Origin: Nitrosospira sp.
GTDB taxonomy: Bacteria > Pseudomonadota > Gammaproteobacteria > Burkholderiales > Nitrosomonadaceae
Reading direction: 5' to 3'
Length of the DNA: 64,000 nucleotides
Assembly (NCBI GenBank): GCA_013450215.1
Contig: JACDSH010000009.1
Location: 1-64,000, forward strand
Shown here: piece after piece, positions 12,905 through 22,903 of the stretch
Numbering within the stretch: position 1 is the first letter of the stretch
Layout: each line of letters begins with the position of its first letter
Notes under the pieces: generated by a model
The model's database searches: none
What the model saw: the letters and a program-made list of their open reading frames with translations, nothing else
Told to the model about the DNA's origin: nothing
Position numbers and translations under genes: made by a program

Positions 12905-13513
12905 ATGAAACTCATTGGGTCACTCACCAGCCCCTATGTACGAAAAGTCCGCATCGTTCTTGCGGAAAAACGTATCAACTGCACCTTCGAAGTTGCCGCT
13001 CCGTGGGATGCGGATAGTAAGGTAGCAAACTACAACCCGTTAGGCAAAGTGCCGGTGCTAATCTTGGAAGATGGCAGTCCATTATACGACTCTCATGTGA
13101 TCGTCGAATATCTTGACAGTATCAGCCCGGTATCGCTCTTAATCCCAAGCTCTAGTCGAGACCGCGCCACGGTCAAGCGTTGGGAAGCCTTGTCGGATGG
13201 AATCAACGATGCAGCTGCTACAATCTTCCTCGAACGCAAGCGGCCCACTCTCCAACAGAGCCCTGAATGGATTCTTCGTCAGCAACAAAAAATTACACGT
13301 GGCCTAGAGGCCGCTGCCCAGGAACTGGGCACTAAGAAATGGTGTAACGGCAACTCCTACACGCTGGCTGATATAGCATTAGTCTGTGCGCTTGGTTATC
13401 TGTCCCTTCGTTTTCCGGAAGTCACATGGCGCACATCCCTTCCTAATCTTGCAGATCTTTCCAACTCTCTAGAAAAGAGGGCCTCATTTTTAGCGACGTT
13501 GCCCAAGGGGTGA
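12905..13513 (+). CDS. Glutathione S-transferase family protein
   Basis: 202 aa; MKLIGSLTSPYVRKVRIVLAEKRI, NPLGKVPVLILEDG, YDSHVIVEYLD. Confidence 0.9.
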   Translation: MKLIGSLTSPYVRKVRIVLAEKRINCTFEVAAPWDADSKVANYNPLGKVPVLILEDGSPLYDSHVIVEYLDSISPVSLLIPSSSRDRATVKRWEALSDGINDAAATIFLERKRPTLQQSPEWILRQQQKITRGLEAAAQELGTKKWCNGNSYTLADIALVCALGYLSLRFPEVTWRTSLPNLADLSNSLEKRASFLATLPKG

Positions 13514-13550
13514 TTCTTGCCCGTGCAGAAGAAACTGTAGCAGCACTTCC

Positions 13551-14633
13551 CTATCCTAGAATTATCCCCCCTCCTAGGCATACCTTGCTCTCGTAAACCA
13601 CCACTGACTGCCCTGGCGTAACTGCCCATTGCGGCTGAGCAAACTCAATATCGCATCTGTCGCCCCCAAGGTGCGTGATGAGGCAAGGGGCATCTGACTG
13701 ACGGTACCTGATCTTGGCAGCGTAGACCCAATTACAGTGGGGCTCCTGTTCACTGACCCATGTCAGATCAGCAGCACTGAGTCTAGGGTTAAATAATAAA
13801 GGGTGGTCGTGACCCTGTACCACGACCAAAGTGTTTCTCATCATATTCTTGTCGGCCACGAACCATGGTTCGCCATCCCCGTCCCTAGTTCCGCCAATAC
13901 CCAATCCCTGTCGCTGGCCGATGGTGTAGTACATCAGGCCAATATGCTGCCCCACCACCGCGCCATTCGGTGTTTGTATTTCTCCCGGCTCGTGCGGGAG
14001 ATAGCGATTCAGAAACTCACGGAATGGACGCTCACCGATAAAGCAGATCCCAGTACTGTCTTTCTTAGCAGAGTTTGGCAGGCCATGATCTCTGGCAATT
14101 TTGCGCACATCGCGCTTGTAGAGATGGCCAATCGGGAATAGTGTGTTCGCTAACTGAGCCTGGTTCAATCGATAGAGAAAATAGCTTTGATCTTTAGTCC
14201 CATCCTCAGCCTTCAGCAGCTGAAATAAACCATTCGCCTCCCGCACCTGGGCGTAATGACCGGTGGCAATATTTTGAGCACCGAGGCTGATAGCATGATC
14301 AAGAAAGGCTTTGAACTTAATTTCTGCGTTGCATAATACATCTGGATTAGGTGTACGTCCGGCCTTGTATTCGGCTAGGAACTGACTAAACACCCGTTCC
14401 TTGTATTCGGTAGAAAAATTCACCGCCTCCAGTGGGATTCCGATAATATCAGCCACGGATGCTGCATCGATCAGGTCTTGGCGTGATGAGCAGTATTCAT
14501 CGGTATCGTCATCCTCCCAATTCTTCATGAACAAGCCAACCACGTCGTAACCTTGCTGCTTCAGTAGTAACGCCGCAACAGACGAATCGACCCCGCCCGA
14601 CATCCCAACTACCACGCGTTTATTGTTTGTCAT
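13551..14633 (-). CDS. mnmA: tRNA-specific 2-thiouridylase MnmA
   Basis: [44 protein letters not shown] extends to 14696, start most likely 14633. Confidence 0.97.
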   Translation of the reverse strand: MTNNKRVVVGMSGGVDSSVAALLLKQQGYDVVGLFMKNWEDDDTDEYCSSRQDLIDAASVADIIGIPLEAVNFSTEYKERVFSQFLAEYKAGRTPNPDVLCNAEIKFKAFLDHAISLGAQNIATGHYAQVREANGLFQLLKAEDGTKDQSYFLYRLNQAQLANTLFPIGHLYKRDVRKIARDHGLPNSAKKDSTGICFIGERPFREFLNRYLPHEPGEIQTPNGAVVGQHIGLMYYTIGQRQGLGIGGTRDGDGEPWFVADKNMMRNTLVVVQGHDHPLLFNPRLSAADLTWVSEQEPHCNWVYAAKIRYRQSDAPCLITHLGGDRCDIEFAQPQWAVTPGQSVVVYESKVCLGGGIILG

Positions 14634-14637
14634 CGTT

Positions 14638-15084
14638 TCAATCGCAGTGGCTAAGAATGTCCAAAGGATAATGCTTCCCCGCCAAATGGTCCTCAATACA
14701 CTGCATCACCAGAGGGCTGCGGTGACGCGGGATCAGTCTACGAATTTCATCCACGCCAAACCACCCAGCTCGCAATATACCGTCATCCAGCGTACGAGTG
14801 GGATCGTGGCCCGCAACCAAACCGGCAAGAGCAAAGCGCAGGTAGATGACATCGTTAGTGCGTGAGTGCCAGCGATAGATGCCTAACAAACTCTGCGGAA
14901 CAAAAGTATAGCCAGTTTCTTCTAGAGTCTCCCGGACTACGCCCTCGATGATGGATTCATCTGGCTCCCAGTGCCCTGCTGGCTGATTGAATGACTGGTT
15001 ACCATCCACTTCCTCTTCCACCAATAAGTATTTCCCATCCTGCTCAACGACCGCCGCAACCGTAACATTAGGTTTCCAAATCAT
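14638..15084 (-). CDS. NUDIX hydrolase (NudJ-like phosphatase)
   Basis: 148 aa; [23 protein letters not shown] Nudix box; immediately upstream of mnmA, as commonly seen for nudJ. Confidence 0.85.
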   Translation of the reverse strand: MIWKPNVTVAAVVEQDGKYLLVEEEVDGNQSFNQPAGHWEPDESIIEGVVRETLEETGYTFVPQSLLGIYRWHSRTNDVIYLRFALAGLVAGHDPTRTLDDGILRAGWFGVDEIRRLIPRHRSPLVMQCIEDHLAGKHYPLDILSHCD

Positions 15085-15298
15085 ACTGTTATTCCGTTAG
15101 CGCACGCCAAACCGACGTCAGCCAGCATTCTAGCGTCTTGGTCGGGAGAAAGGAACAAACATACAAGCTGACAACGCCAACAACGACGCGGTACAGCACC
15201 ACGGTGCACCAGTGCTTAGGGTAAAATATAAATATTCTCTTGCCATGCCCATCACTGGCTTGATCCTCTACCTAATTGCCAACCACTACGGAGACACT

Positions 15299-16549
15299 AT
15301 GTATCAGCACATCAAACCGCCGATCGAGGGTGAAAAGATCCATGTCAACGCGGATTTTTCCCTCGATGTACCTGATCACCCGATCATTCCATATATCGAG
15401 GGTGATGGCATCGGCGTAGATATTACGCCAGTGATGCAGAAGGTGGTCGATACTGCGATAGCCAAGGCTTACTCTGGCAGGCGCGCCATTTCTTGGATGG
15501 AAATCTATGCAGGTGAAAAGTCTACCCGCGTCTACGGTGAGAATGTATGGTTACCTAAGGAAACTCTGCAGGCCGCAAAGGAGTACGTGGTATCCATTAA
15601 AGGGCCACTGACTACGCCAGTGGGCGGCGGCATCCGTTCGATTAATGTGGCATTGCGCCAGGAATTGGATCTGTATGTGTGCTTGAGGCCGGTGCGCTAT
15701 TTCAAGGGGGTACCGAGTCCAGTCAAGCAACCCGAAAAGACCGACATGGTTATTTTTCGCGAGAACTCAGAGGATATTTATGCAGGAATTGAATGGGAGG
15801 CGGGTACGGATAACGCAAAGAAGCTGATCGATTTCTTGATGAAAGATATGGGGGTCACCAAGATACGCTTTCCACAAACGTCCGGTATTGGCATCAAACC
15901 GGTATCCAGCGAGGGTACCGAGCGTCTAGTTCGCAGGGCGATCCAGTACGCAATCGACAATCAGCGCAAATCAGTGACGCTGGTGCACAAAGGCAACATC
16001 ATGAAATTTACAGAGGGGGCATTCAAGAGTTGGGGGTATGCGCTGGCGGCAAGGGAATTTGGCGCTGAATTACTTGATGGCGGCCCGTGGATGAAGTTAC
16101 CAGCCGACAAGGGCGGGATCGTCATTAAGGATGTGATCGCGGACGCATTTCTACAGCAGATCTTACTGCGGCCAGAAGAGTATGATGTGATCGCCACACT
16201 TAACCTGAATGGTGACTATATTTCCGATGCTCTAGCCGCTCAGGTAGGCGGTATCGGTATCGCGCCTGGCGCGAACCTCAGCGACACGATTGCAATATTT
16301 GAGGCGACCCACGGAACCGCACCCAAGTATGCCGGCAAGGATCAAGTCAATCCTGGTTCTATTATCTTATCAGCAGAAATGATGCTTCGACACATGGGCT
16401 GGACTGAGGCTGCCGACCTAATAATTCGATCAGTTGAAAGAACTATTCAGGACAAAATTGTGACCTATGACTTTGCACGTCAGATGGCCGGCTCTCATAA
16501 AGTATCGTGCTCGGCATTCGGGCAGGCTCTGGAAGACCGCATGACGTAA
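15299..16549 (+). CDS. icd: Isocitrate dehydrogenase (NADP+)
   Basis: [49 protein letters not shown] starts at 15212 but start is most likely 15299. Confidence 0.97.
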   Translation: MYQHIKPPIEGEKIHVNADFSLDVPDHPIIPYIEGDGIGVDITPVMQKVVDTAIAKAYSGRRAISWMEIYAGEKSTRVYGENVWLPKETLQAAKEYVVSIKGPLTTPVGGGIRSINVALRQELDLYVCLRPVRYFKGVPSPVKQPEKTDMVIFRENSEDIYAGIEWEAGTDNAKKLIDFLMKDMGVTKIRFPQTSGIGIKPVSSEGTERLVRRAIQYAIDNQRKSVTLVHKGNIMKFTEGAFKSWGYALAAREFGAELLDGGPWMKLPADKGGIVIKDVIADAFLQQILLRPEEYDVIATLNLNGDYISDALAAQVGGIGIAPGANLSDTIAIFEATHGTAPKYAGKDQVNPGSIILSAEMMLRHMGWTEAADLIIRSVERTIQDKIVTYDFARQMAGSHKVSCSAFGQALEDRMT

Positions 16550-16581
16550 AAAAGCCCTTGCCAGTTTCCCGGCAAGGGCTT
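16547..16581 (-). terminator. Rho-independent terminator of cspA, overlapping the icd stop codon
   Basis: Inverted repeat aagcccttgcc (16552-16562)/ggcaagggctt (16571-16581); reverse strand ends in T6, which overlaps the icd TAA. Confidence 0.85.
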
Positions 16582-16636
16582 GCTGCATCCAATGATTATA
16601 CTGATTGCAGCACTGAGCTGCGTCAGCAGAGAATCG

Positions 16637-16840
16637 TTAGGCGGCCTGAATGTTTGATGCTTGTTTGCCTTTCGGACCCTGAGTGACTTCAAAGCTCACC
16701 TTCTGACCTTCTTTGAGGGTTTTGAATCCTGACATATTGATCGCGGAAAAGTGCGCAAACAAATCTTCGCTACCATCATCTGGGGTAATAAAACCAAAAC
16801 CCTTTGAATCGTTAAACCATTTCACTGTACCTGTTGCCAT
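16637..16840 (-). CDS. cspA: Cold-shock protein, CspA family
   Basis: 67 aa; [34 protein letters not shown]. Confidence 0.96.
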   Translation of the reverse strand: MATGTVKWFNDSKGFGFITPDDGSEDLFAHFSAINMSGFKTLKEGQKVSFEVTQGPKGKQASNIQAA

Positions 16841-16954
16841 TTTTACTTCCTATATATAAAAACCGGGCCGGAAACCCGAATACTATTTGAGTTTCAAGAT
16901 CGCAAACGGCTGTAACCGGTGATGCAGAACACTTGAAGCCAAACGCCAAGGTCG

Positions 16955-16983
16955 GTTGTACGCAAATCTCGCCACGAAGTCAA
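16955..16983 (-). promoter_or_regulatory. Putative sigma-70 promoter of cspA with ~110-nt 5' UTR
   Basis: Reverse strand TTGACT-N17-TACAAC; long untranslated leader before the cspA ATG. Confidence 0.5.
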
Positions 16984-17101
16984 GTGGTTATATCTAATTT
17001 TGTAAAAATGTAACAGAATAATTTTATCAAGTTACTTGAAAATTCCGCAGTAATCGTCAAACATAAGAGATATTAGACATTCTATTACGATTGATGCGCA
17101 A

Positions 17102-17425
17102 ATGAAGCGGGTGACAATGGCAGCAAGAAACCATGGAGATGCCGTAGTAGAGGCCGAAAAGAGTAGACTGAAGCCTCCTCCGATGTTTAAAGTGATTCTG
17201 CTGAACGATGACTTTACACCGATGGAGTTCGTGATCGCGGTGTTGCAAACTTTTTTTTCCATGGGCCGGGAACGGGCAACTCAAATAATGATCCAAGTTC
17301 ATAACGAAGGTAGAGGAGTATGTGGCATCTACCCTAATGATATCGCCACATCGAAAGTAGATCAGGTGGCCACATTTGCTAGACAGCATCAGCATCCGTT
17401 ACAGTGCGTGATGGAGAAAACCTAA
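17102..17425 (+). CDS. clpS: ATP-dependent Clp protease adaptor ClpS
   Basis: [31 protein letters not shown]...[15 protein letters not shown]; start may be 17117. Confidence 0.96.
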   Translation: MKRVTMAARNHGDAVVEAEKSRLKPPPMFKVILLNDDFTPMEFVIAVLQTFFSMGRERATQIMIQVHNEGRGVCGIYPNDIATSKVDQVATFARQHQHPLQCVMEKT

Positions 17426-17426
17426 A

Positions 17427-19685
17427 ATGATTGCTCAAGAACTAGAAATATCCCTACACATGGCATTTGCCGATTCACGGCAGAAACGCCATGAATTTAT
17501 TACAGTCGAACATTTATTATTGGCGATGCTCGACAACCCCGCTGCGGCCGATGTGCTAAGAGCCTGCTCAGTCGATATAGACGACCTACGCAAACTCCTG
17601 ACAGAACATGTTGATGAGAATACACCTACTGTGCCTGGTAATGGCGAGGTGGATACACAGCCAACTCTTGGCTTCCAGCGAGTAATCCAACGTGCCATCC
17701 TACACGTTCAGTCCTCCGGCAAGAAAGAGGTCACCGGCGCCAACGTTCTGGTCTCGATATTCGGCGAGAAGGACTCGCATGCGTTTTATTTCCTCCACCA
17801 GAAAGGGGTAGCAAGGCTAGATGTCGTCAATTACATTTCTCATGGCATCAGCAAAGTTCCCCAGGGTAGCGGCGCTAAAACTGAGGGCGATACTGAGACT
17901 GAACAGGAAGTTGGTGCCAGTGGCGCATTAGAAAGCTACACCACAAACCTCAATAGCCGGGCACTGGCTGGCAAGATCGACCCTCTGATCGGTCGCGAGA
18001 AAGAACTAGAACGGGTAATTCAGACTTTATGCCGAAGGCGCAAGAATAACCCACTGTTGGTGGGTGAGGCTGGGGTTGGAAAAACTGCCATTGCTGAAGG
18101 TTTAGCACGACGCATCGTCGAAAATGAAGTACCTGAAATTCTGGCACACCATCAAGTCTATGCTTTGGATATGGGGGCGCTGTTGGCCGGCACCAAATAC
18201 CGAGGAGACTTTGAGCAACGTTTAAAAGCAGTTCTAAAACAATTACTTGAAGATCCTAATGCCATTCTTTTTATCGATGAAATTCATACCCTGATCGGCG
18301 CTGGCGCAGCCTCTGGTGGTACGCTAGATGCCTCTAATCTTCTCAAACCAATACTCAATACCGGCCAACTCAAATGTATCGGCGCCACGACTTACAGTGA
18401 GTATCGTGGAATTTTTGAGAAGGATCATGCTCTGTCGAGACGTTTCCAGAAGGTCGATGTACCTGAACCCAGCGTGGAGGAAACTATCGCCATCCTGCGC
18501 GGACTAAAGTCCCGCTATGAGACATATCATGGAGTCAAATACACGGCCATAGCACTCTCCACCGCGGCGGAGTTATCAGCACGCTTCATCAATGACCGAC
18601 ACTTGCCAGACAAAGCGATTGATGTGATCGACGAAGCAGGCGCGGCCCAGCGTATCCTACCCAAATCAAAGCAACGAAAAATTATTAGTAAGCATGAAAT
18701 CGAAGACATCATAGCGAAGGTCGCCCGCATTCCGCCTCAGAGTGTCTCTAGTGATGATCGGAACACACTGAAAACGCTCGAACGTGATTTGAAGGCTGTT
18801 GTCTTCGGCCAAGATAAGGCTATCCATGCCCTCACAGCAGCGATTAAGATGGCCCGTAGCGGGTTGGGTAGTCCACAAAAACCAGTCGGCTCATTTCTCT
18901 TTTCCGGCCCTACTGGCGTCGGGAAAACAGAGGTAGCACGGCAACTTGCCTATGCATTGGGTATTCAACTGCACCGTTTTGATATGTCAGAGTACATGGA
19001 ACGGCATGCAGTCTCACGACTGATCGGTGCGCCACCCGGCTATGTAGGCTTTGACCAGGGCGGCCTGCTCACCGAGGCCATCACTAAACAGCCCTATGCA
19101 GTGCTGCTACTTGATGAGATTGAGAAGGCCCATCCAGACATTTTTAGCATCCTGCTTCAGGTGATGGATCATGGCACCTTAACCGACAACAATGGTCGCA
19201 AAGCAGATTTCCGTAATGTGATCATCATCATGACCACGAATGCTGGAGCAGAATCACTCGCTAAGACTTCAATCGGCTTTACTAAGTCGGCACAAGCTGG
19301 TGACGAGATGGCCGACATCAAACGCATTTTTACGCCGGAATTCCGCAACCGACTCGATGCAATTATCTCCTTCTCAGCGCTGGACCGAGAGGTGATTCTG
19401 CGGGTAGTAGATAAATTCCTGATGCAACTGGAATCTCAACTACATGAAAAGAAAGTGGAAGCTGTTTTCACCGATGAACTAAAGTATCATCTGGCAAAAG
19501 ATGGTTTTGATCCGCTGATGGGTGCGCGGCCTATGGCAAGGTTGATCCAAGATACCATTCGCAGCGCTTTGGCAGATGAACTACTGTTCGGTCGTCTCGC
19601 CAACGGCGGCCGTGTGACAGTGGACATGGGCGCCGATGGCAAGGTGAAGCTGCAATTTGAAGAGGAGCCCTCCTCCGTCGTATAG
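17427..19685 (+). CDS. clpA: ATP-dependent Clp protease ATP-binding subunit ClpA
   Basis: 752 aa; [35 protein letters not shown]; two AAA+ modules. Confidence 0.98.
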   Translation: MIAQELEISLHMAFADSRQKRHEFITVEHLLLAMLDNPAAADVLRACSVDIDDLRKLLTEHVDENTPTVPGNGEVDTQPTLGFQRVIQRAILHVQSSGKKEVTGANVLVSIFGEKDSHAFYFLHQKGVARLDVVNYISHGISKVPQGSGAKTEGDTETEQEVGASGALESYTTNLNSRALAGKIDPLIGREKELERVIQTLCRRRKNNPLLVGEAGVGKTAIAEGLARRIVENEVPEILAHHQVYALDMGALLAGTKYRGDFEQRLKAVLKQLLEDPNAILFIDEIHTLIGAGAASGGTLDASNLLKPILNTGQLKCIGATTYSEYRGIFEKDHALSRRFQKVDVPEPSVEETIAILRGLKSRYETYHGVKYTAIALSTAAELSARFINDRHLPDKAIDVIDEAGAAQRILPKSKQRKIISKHEIEDIIAKVARIPPQSVSSDDRNTLKTLERDLKAVVFGQDKAIHALTAAIKMARSGLGSPQKPVGSFLFSGPTGVGKTEVARQLAYALGIQLHRFDMSEYMERHAVSRLIGAPPGYVGFDQGGLLTEAITKQPYAVLLLDEIEKAHPDIFSILLQVMDHGTLTDNNGRKADFRNVIIIMTTNAGAESLAKTSIGFTKSAQAGDEMADIKRIFTPEFRNRLDAIISFSALDREVILRVVDKFLMQLESQLHEKKVEAVFTDELKYHLAKDGFDPLMGARPMARLIQDTIRSALADELLFGRLANGGRVTVDMGADGKVKLQFEEEPSSVV

Positions 19686-19704
19686 CGCTTGCTGCTCAGC
19701 AAAG

Positions 19705-19750
19705 TGAGGAATAAAAAAGGCGCATATCAGCGCCCTTTTTTTATTCCTCA
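19705..19750. terminator. Bidirectional terminator between clpA and dodecin gene
   Basis: Near-perfect palindrome gaggaataaaaaaggcgc-atatca-gcgcccttttttattcctc; A-tract and T-tract flank a GC stem. Confidence 0.85.
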
Positions 19751-19765
19751 TTCCAGTTACCTACC

Positions 19766-19987
19766 TTACTTACCCTTTGCTTCGTACTTGAAAGACAAGC
19801 TTACTCGGGCCCGATAGCGAGTCACTTTGTCTTTCTGGATCACCATATCGAGCTTCATAATCTCAGCAACTCTTAGATCACGCAGCGTCTTTGAAGCAGT
19901 CTTGACCGCATTCTTAGCCGCATCTTCCCAAGATACCTTGCTGGTCCCAACTATCTCCGTTATTCGATAAATACTTTCTTCTGCCAT
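19766..19987 (-). CDS. Dodecin family flavin-binding protein
   Basis: 73 aa; MAEESIYRITEIVGTSKVSWEDAAKNAVKTASKTLRDLRVAEIMKLDMVI. Confidence 0.93.
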   Translation of the reverse strand: MAEESIYRITEIVGTSKVSWEDAAKNAVKTASKTLRDLRVAEIMKLDMVIQKDKVTRYRARVSLSFKYEAKGK

Positions 19988-20120
19988 GGTCTCTCCTTGT
20001 TTTGGGTTAGTTGCCGCAGTACTAACAAATCAGCCCAGTACTACAGCCCATTCGCTTTCAGCCATCATTTTCAGTATATGGCTAATCTCACCAAATTACA
20101 AAAAAGCCCGCCTAAGCCGC

Positions 20121-20270
20121 TTAATGTGCTTCCTCTACCTTGACCAATACCTTGCGCTGCTGGCCATTCGCCGTAATGCTGCAAGAATTGTTAACCCGTT
20201 CAGCTCGCCCTTGCCCCACACCACCGATCTCAATCCATTCACCCATTCTGCCAGAAACAACCGTGGCCAT
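20121..20270 (-). CDS. Possible small ORF, 49 aa, unknown function
   Basis: Reverse strand ATG (20268-20270) to TAA (20121-20123): MATVVSGRMGEWIEIGGVGQGRAERVNNSCSITANGQQRKVLVKVEEAH; not in the ORF track because under 60 aa. Confidence 0.35.
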   Translation of the reverse strand: MATVVSGRMGEWIEIGGVGQGRAERVNNSCSITANGQQRKVLVKVEEAH

Positions 20271-20339
20271 AAGTAACAAAGCCCAGCCTCATGGTCGCCG
20301 TACCTCTCTGAAAAAGACTCTCCTGTCTCATCTTTAATC

Positions 20340-21536
20340 TCACCGCTTCAAGCTCCGAATGATTAATGCACGCTGCTCCAACAACTCTGCTTCTGCTTTC
20401 CTATCAGTTTTACGATAGAGTGTTGCCCTATTCTCCAGGCTTGTTGCCACATCGGGATGGCTCGGTCCGAGGGCCTTTTCCCAGATTGCCAGCGAACGGC
20501 TGTACAGCAGCTCGGCTTGATCATATTTACCTTGCGCATCATATAACAGCCCAAGATTGTTTAAACTCGTAGCAACTTCTGAATGATAGGGACTCAGAGA
20601 CTTCTCCCAGATCGCACGCGAGCGTTTGTACAGCAACTCGGCCTGCTCGTATTTGCCTTGGGCACGGTAAAGCTCCGCTAGATTATTGAGGCTCGTCGCT
20701 AGATCAGGATGGTTTGGATCGAGCGCATTCTCCCCGATTTCCAGTGCACGCTTGTAGAGCGGTTCGGCCTGCTCATACTTACCTTGGGCATAGTACAACG
20801 CTGCAAGATTGTTCAGACTGTGGGTTATATCGGGATGATTAGGGCTTAAAACCTTCTCCCAAATTGCCAGTGCACGCTGATAAAGTGGCTCGGCCTGAGC
20901 ATGGCGGCCTTGAGAATAGTACAGCGATGCTAAATTGTTGAGACCTCTCGCCACGTCAGGGTGATTCGATCCGAGAGTCTTCTCCAAAATCGCCAATGAC
21001 CGCTGGTAAAGCGGCTCTGCCTGTGCGTACAACCCCTGAGAATCGTACACCATTGCCAGGCTATTCATGCTCGTGGCAACTAAACGATGGTCCGAGCTAA
21101 AGACCTTCTCCGTGACCGCCAGCGCACGTCTGAAGAATGCCCCCGCTTGCTCATCCTGACCTTGGGCAAGATATGACTCTGCCAAATTATTTAGACTCGC
21201 CGCCACTAAGGGATGCTCTGGACCAAGCGTCCCCTCCCTGATTATCAGCGCACGTGCATGCAGTGACCTTGCGAGCTCATTCTGACCCTGAGCTCGATAC
21301 AGTTCGGCAAGGTTGTTTAGGCTCATGGCCACATCAAGATGATCCGGTCCACCGGCCTTTTCAGCTACCTGCAAAGCTCTTCTTGCGGTGGCAACAGCCT
21401 GATCATAATGACCCTGTCGGTATAACGACATGACCTCGCCATTGAGCCTCTTCCATTCTTTCCCTTGAGCATGAGTAGACAAGCTTATTGGGAGAATAAG
21501 TAGAAAAGATACCAGTCCAGATATCACCCTTCTCAT
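20340..21536 (-). CDS. Secreted/anchored tetratricopeptide repeat protein (kinesin-light-chain-like TPRs)
   Basis: N-terminal hydrophobic signal MRRVISGLVSFLLILPISLSTHA followed by ~42-aa repeats (SLNNLAxLYxAQGKYEQAEPLYxRALxIxEKxLxPxHPDVAT). Confidence 0.9.
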   Translation of the reverse strand: MRRVISGLVSFLLILPISLSTHAQGKEWKRLNGEVMSLYRQGHYDQAVATARRALQVAEKAGGPDHLDVAMSLNNLAELYRAQGQNELARSLHARALIIREGTLGPEHPLVAASLNNLAESYLAQGQDEQAGAFFRRALAVTEKVFSSDHRLVATSMNSLAMVYDSQGLYAQAEPLYQRSLAILEKTLGSNHPDVARGLNNLASLYYSQGRHAQAEPLYQRALAIWEKVLSPNHPDITHSLNNLAALYYAQGKYEQAEPLYKRALEIGENALDPNHPDLATSLNNLAELYRAQGKYEQAELLYKRSRAIWEKSLSPYHSEVATSLNNLGLLYDAQGKYDQAELLYSRSLAIWEKALGPSHPDVATSLENRATLYRKTDRKAEAELLEQRALIIRSLKR

Positions 21537-21799
21537 GGCGAACTGATACTGAGAAAGAAAGGCATGTCCCGTCGCGGATGAATATGTATATAGAGGCCTA
21601 TTTGCCACACCTCAAGAATTCTTACCGCTATGATTAGCTGTTTATTATTTCCAATATTCATAAAGCTTCAACTCATGAGTAGTATGCGCGGCCAGAAGGT
21701 CTATAACTTTATGGCTAGTATCATACCGCGACCAAACTATTTCCCCTGAATTTGCCCCTCATTTTCAACAGCTGGCACCAAGTTACCCAGATTCTTATT

Positions 21800-21818
21800 G
21801 ATAACTATTATCATTCGT
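21800..21818. promoter_or_regulatory. Putative Fur box upstream of the iron ABC transporter
   Basis: gataactattatcattcgt versus consensus GATAATGATAATCATTATC; 57 nt upstream of the fbpA-like ATG. Confidence 0.65.
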
Positions 21819-21874
21819 ATATAATCAAATCGCAGGCGCACCCTTGATTTTGTTGTTAATTTGATCCGGAGCAA

Positions 21875-22894
21875 ATGAAAATACCGAGACTACTCTTAGG
21901 CCGCTATCTTGTAGCAATACTGAGTTGCACTGCGCTGCTTGGCACTAATTACGTCCATGCTGAACAGGTGGTGGTCTATTCTGCGCGTATTGAACAACTC
22001 ATCAAACCGATGTTTGATGTTTTTACCAAAGACACCGGCATTGCGGTGAAGTTCATCACCGATAATGAAGGCGCTTTACTCGCTCGCCTCAAGGCGGAAG
22101 GAAAGAATACACCAGCCGACATGCTCATCACGGTTGATGCAGGTAATCTGTGGGAGGCTGCACGCGAGGGGCTTCTGAAACCAATAGAGTCGAAGACGCT
22201 TGATGCCAATATCCCAACCCATCTACGCGACCCTCAAAAACAATGGGTAGGTCTTTCAGTACGCGCCCGTACCATGGTCTACAACACTCATAAAGTAAAA
22301 CCCGGGGAACTTTCCAGCTACGAGGATTTGGCCGAACCAAAGTGGAAGGGACGCCTATGTCTGCGCTCATCCAAGAAGGTGTATAACCAATCTCTGGTAG
22401 CAATGATGATTGCCGAGCACGGAGAAGCCAAGACAGAGCAGATTGTGAAGGGGTGGGTCGCAAATCTCGCCACTGATCCATTGTCAGACGACACTCGTGC
22501 GATGGAGTTCGTCGCGGCTGGAAAATGCGACGTGACGCTGGTCAATTCCTATTATTTTGGTCGCTTATTGGCAAAGAGCCCCTCCTCACCATTAGCAATT
22601 TTTTGGCCTAACCAATCCAGTAATGGTGTCCATGTTAATGTTTCTGGAGCAGGCATCACCAAACATGCCAAGAACGAATCGGCAGCAATTAAGTTGCTGG
22701 AATTCTTGTCAATGGATAAGGCACAAAACCTTTATGCCGAGGTGAATATGGAGTATCCGGCCAACCCTAAGATCAAGCCTTATGAAGTGGTCTTGGCATG
22801 GGGCAGTTTCAAGCAGAACACGATAAATATAGCTACCGCCGGTGAACTACAGTCAACGGCAGTCAAGTTGATGGATCGGGCCGGCTACCGCTAA
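21875..22894 (+). CDS. fbpA: Iron(III) ABC transporter substrate-binding protein
   Basis: 339 aa; signal peptide plus EQVVVYSARIEQLIKPMFDVFTKDTGIAVKFITDNEGALLARLKAEG. Confidence 0.9.
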   Translation: MKIPRLLLGRYLVAILSCTALLGTNYVHAEQVVVYSARIEQLIKPMFDVFTKDTGIAVKFITDNEGALLARLKAEGKNTPADMLITVDAGNLWEAAREGLLKPIESKTLDANIPTHLRDPQKQWVGLSVRARTMVYNTHKVKPGELSSYEDLAEPKWKGRLCLRSSKKVYNQSLVAMMIAEHGEAKTEQIVKGWVANLATDPLSDDTRAMEFVAAGKCDVTLVNSYYFGRLLAKSPSSPLAIFWPNQSSNGVHVNVSGAGITKHAKNESAAIKLLEFLSMDKAQNLYAEVNMEYPANPKIKPYEVVLAWGSFKQNTINIATAGELQSTAVKLMDRAGYR

Positions 22895-22903
22895 GGCACG
22901 AAG

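Noticed and set aside
17020-17100. CTTGAAAATTCC... upstream of clpS-clpA as a sigma-32 promoter
   Set aside because: The -35-like heptamer is good but no convincing CCCCAT-like -10 follows at the right spacing.
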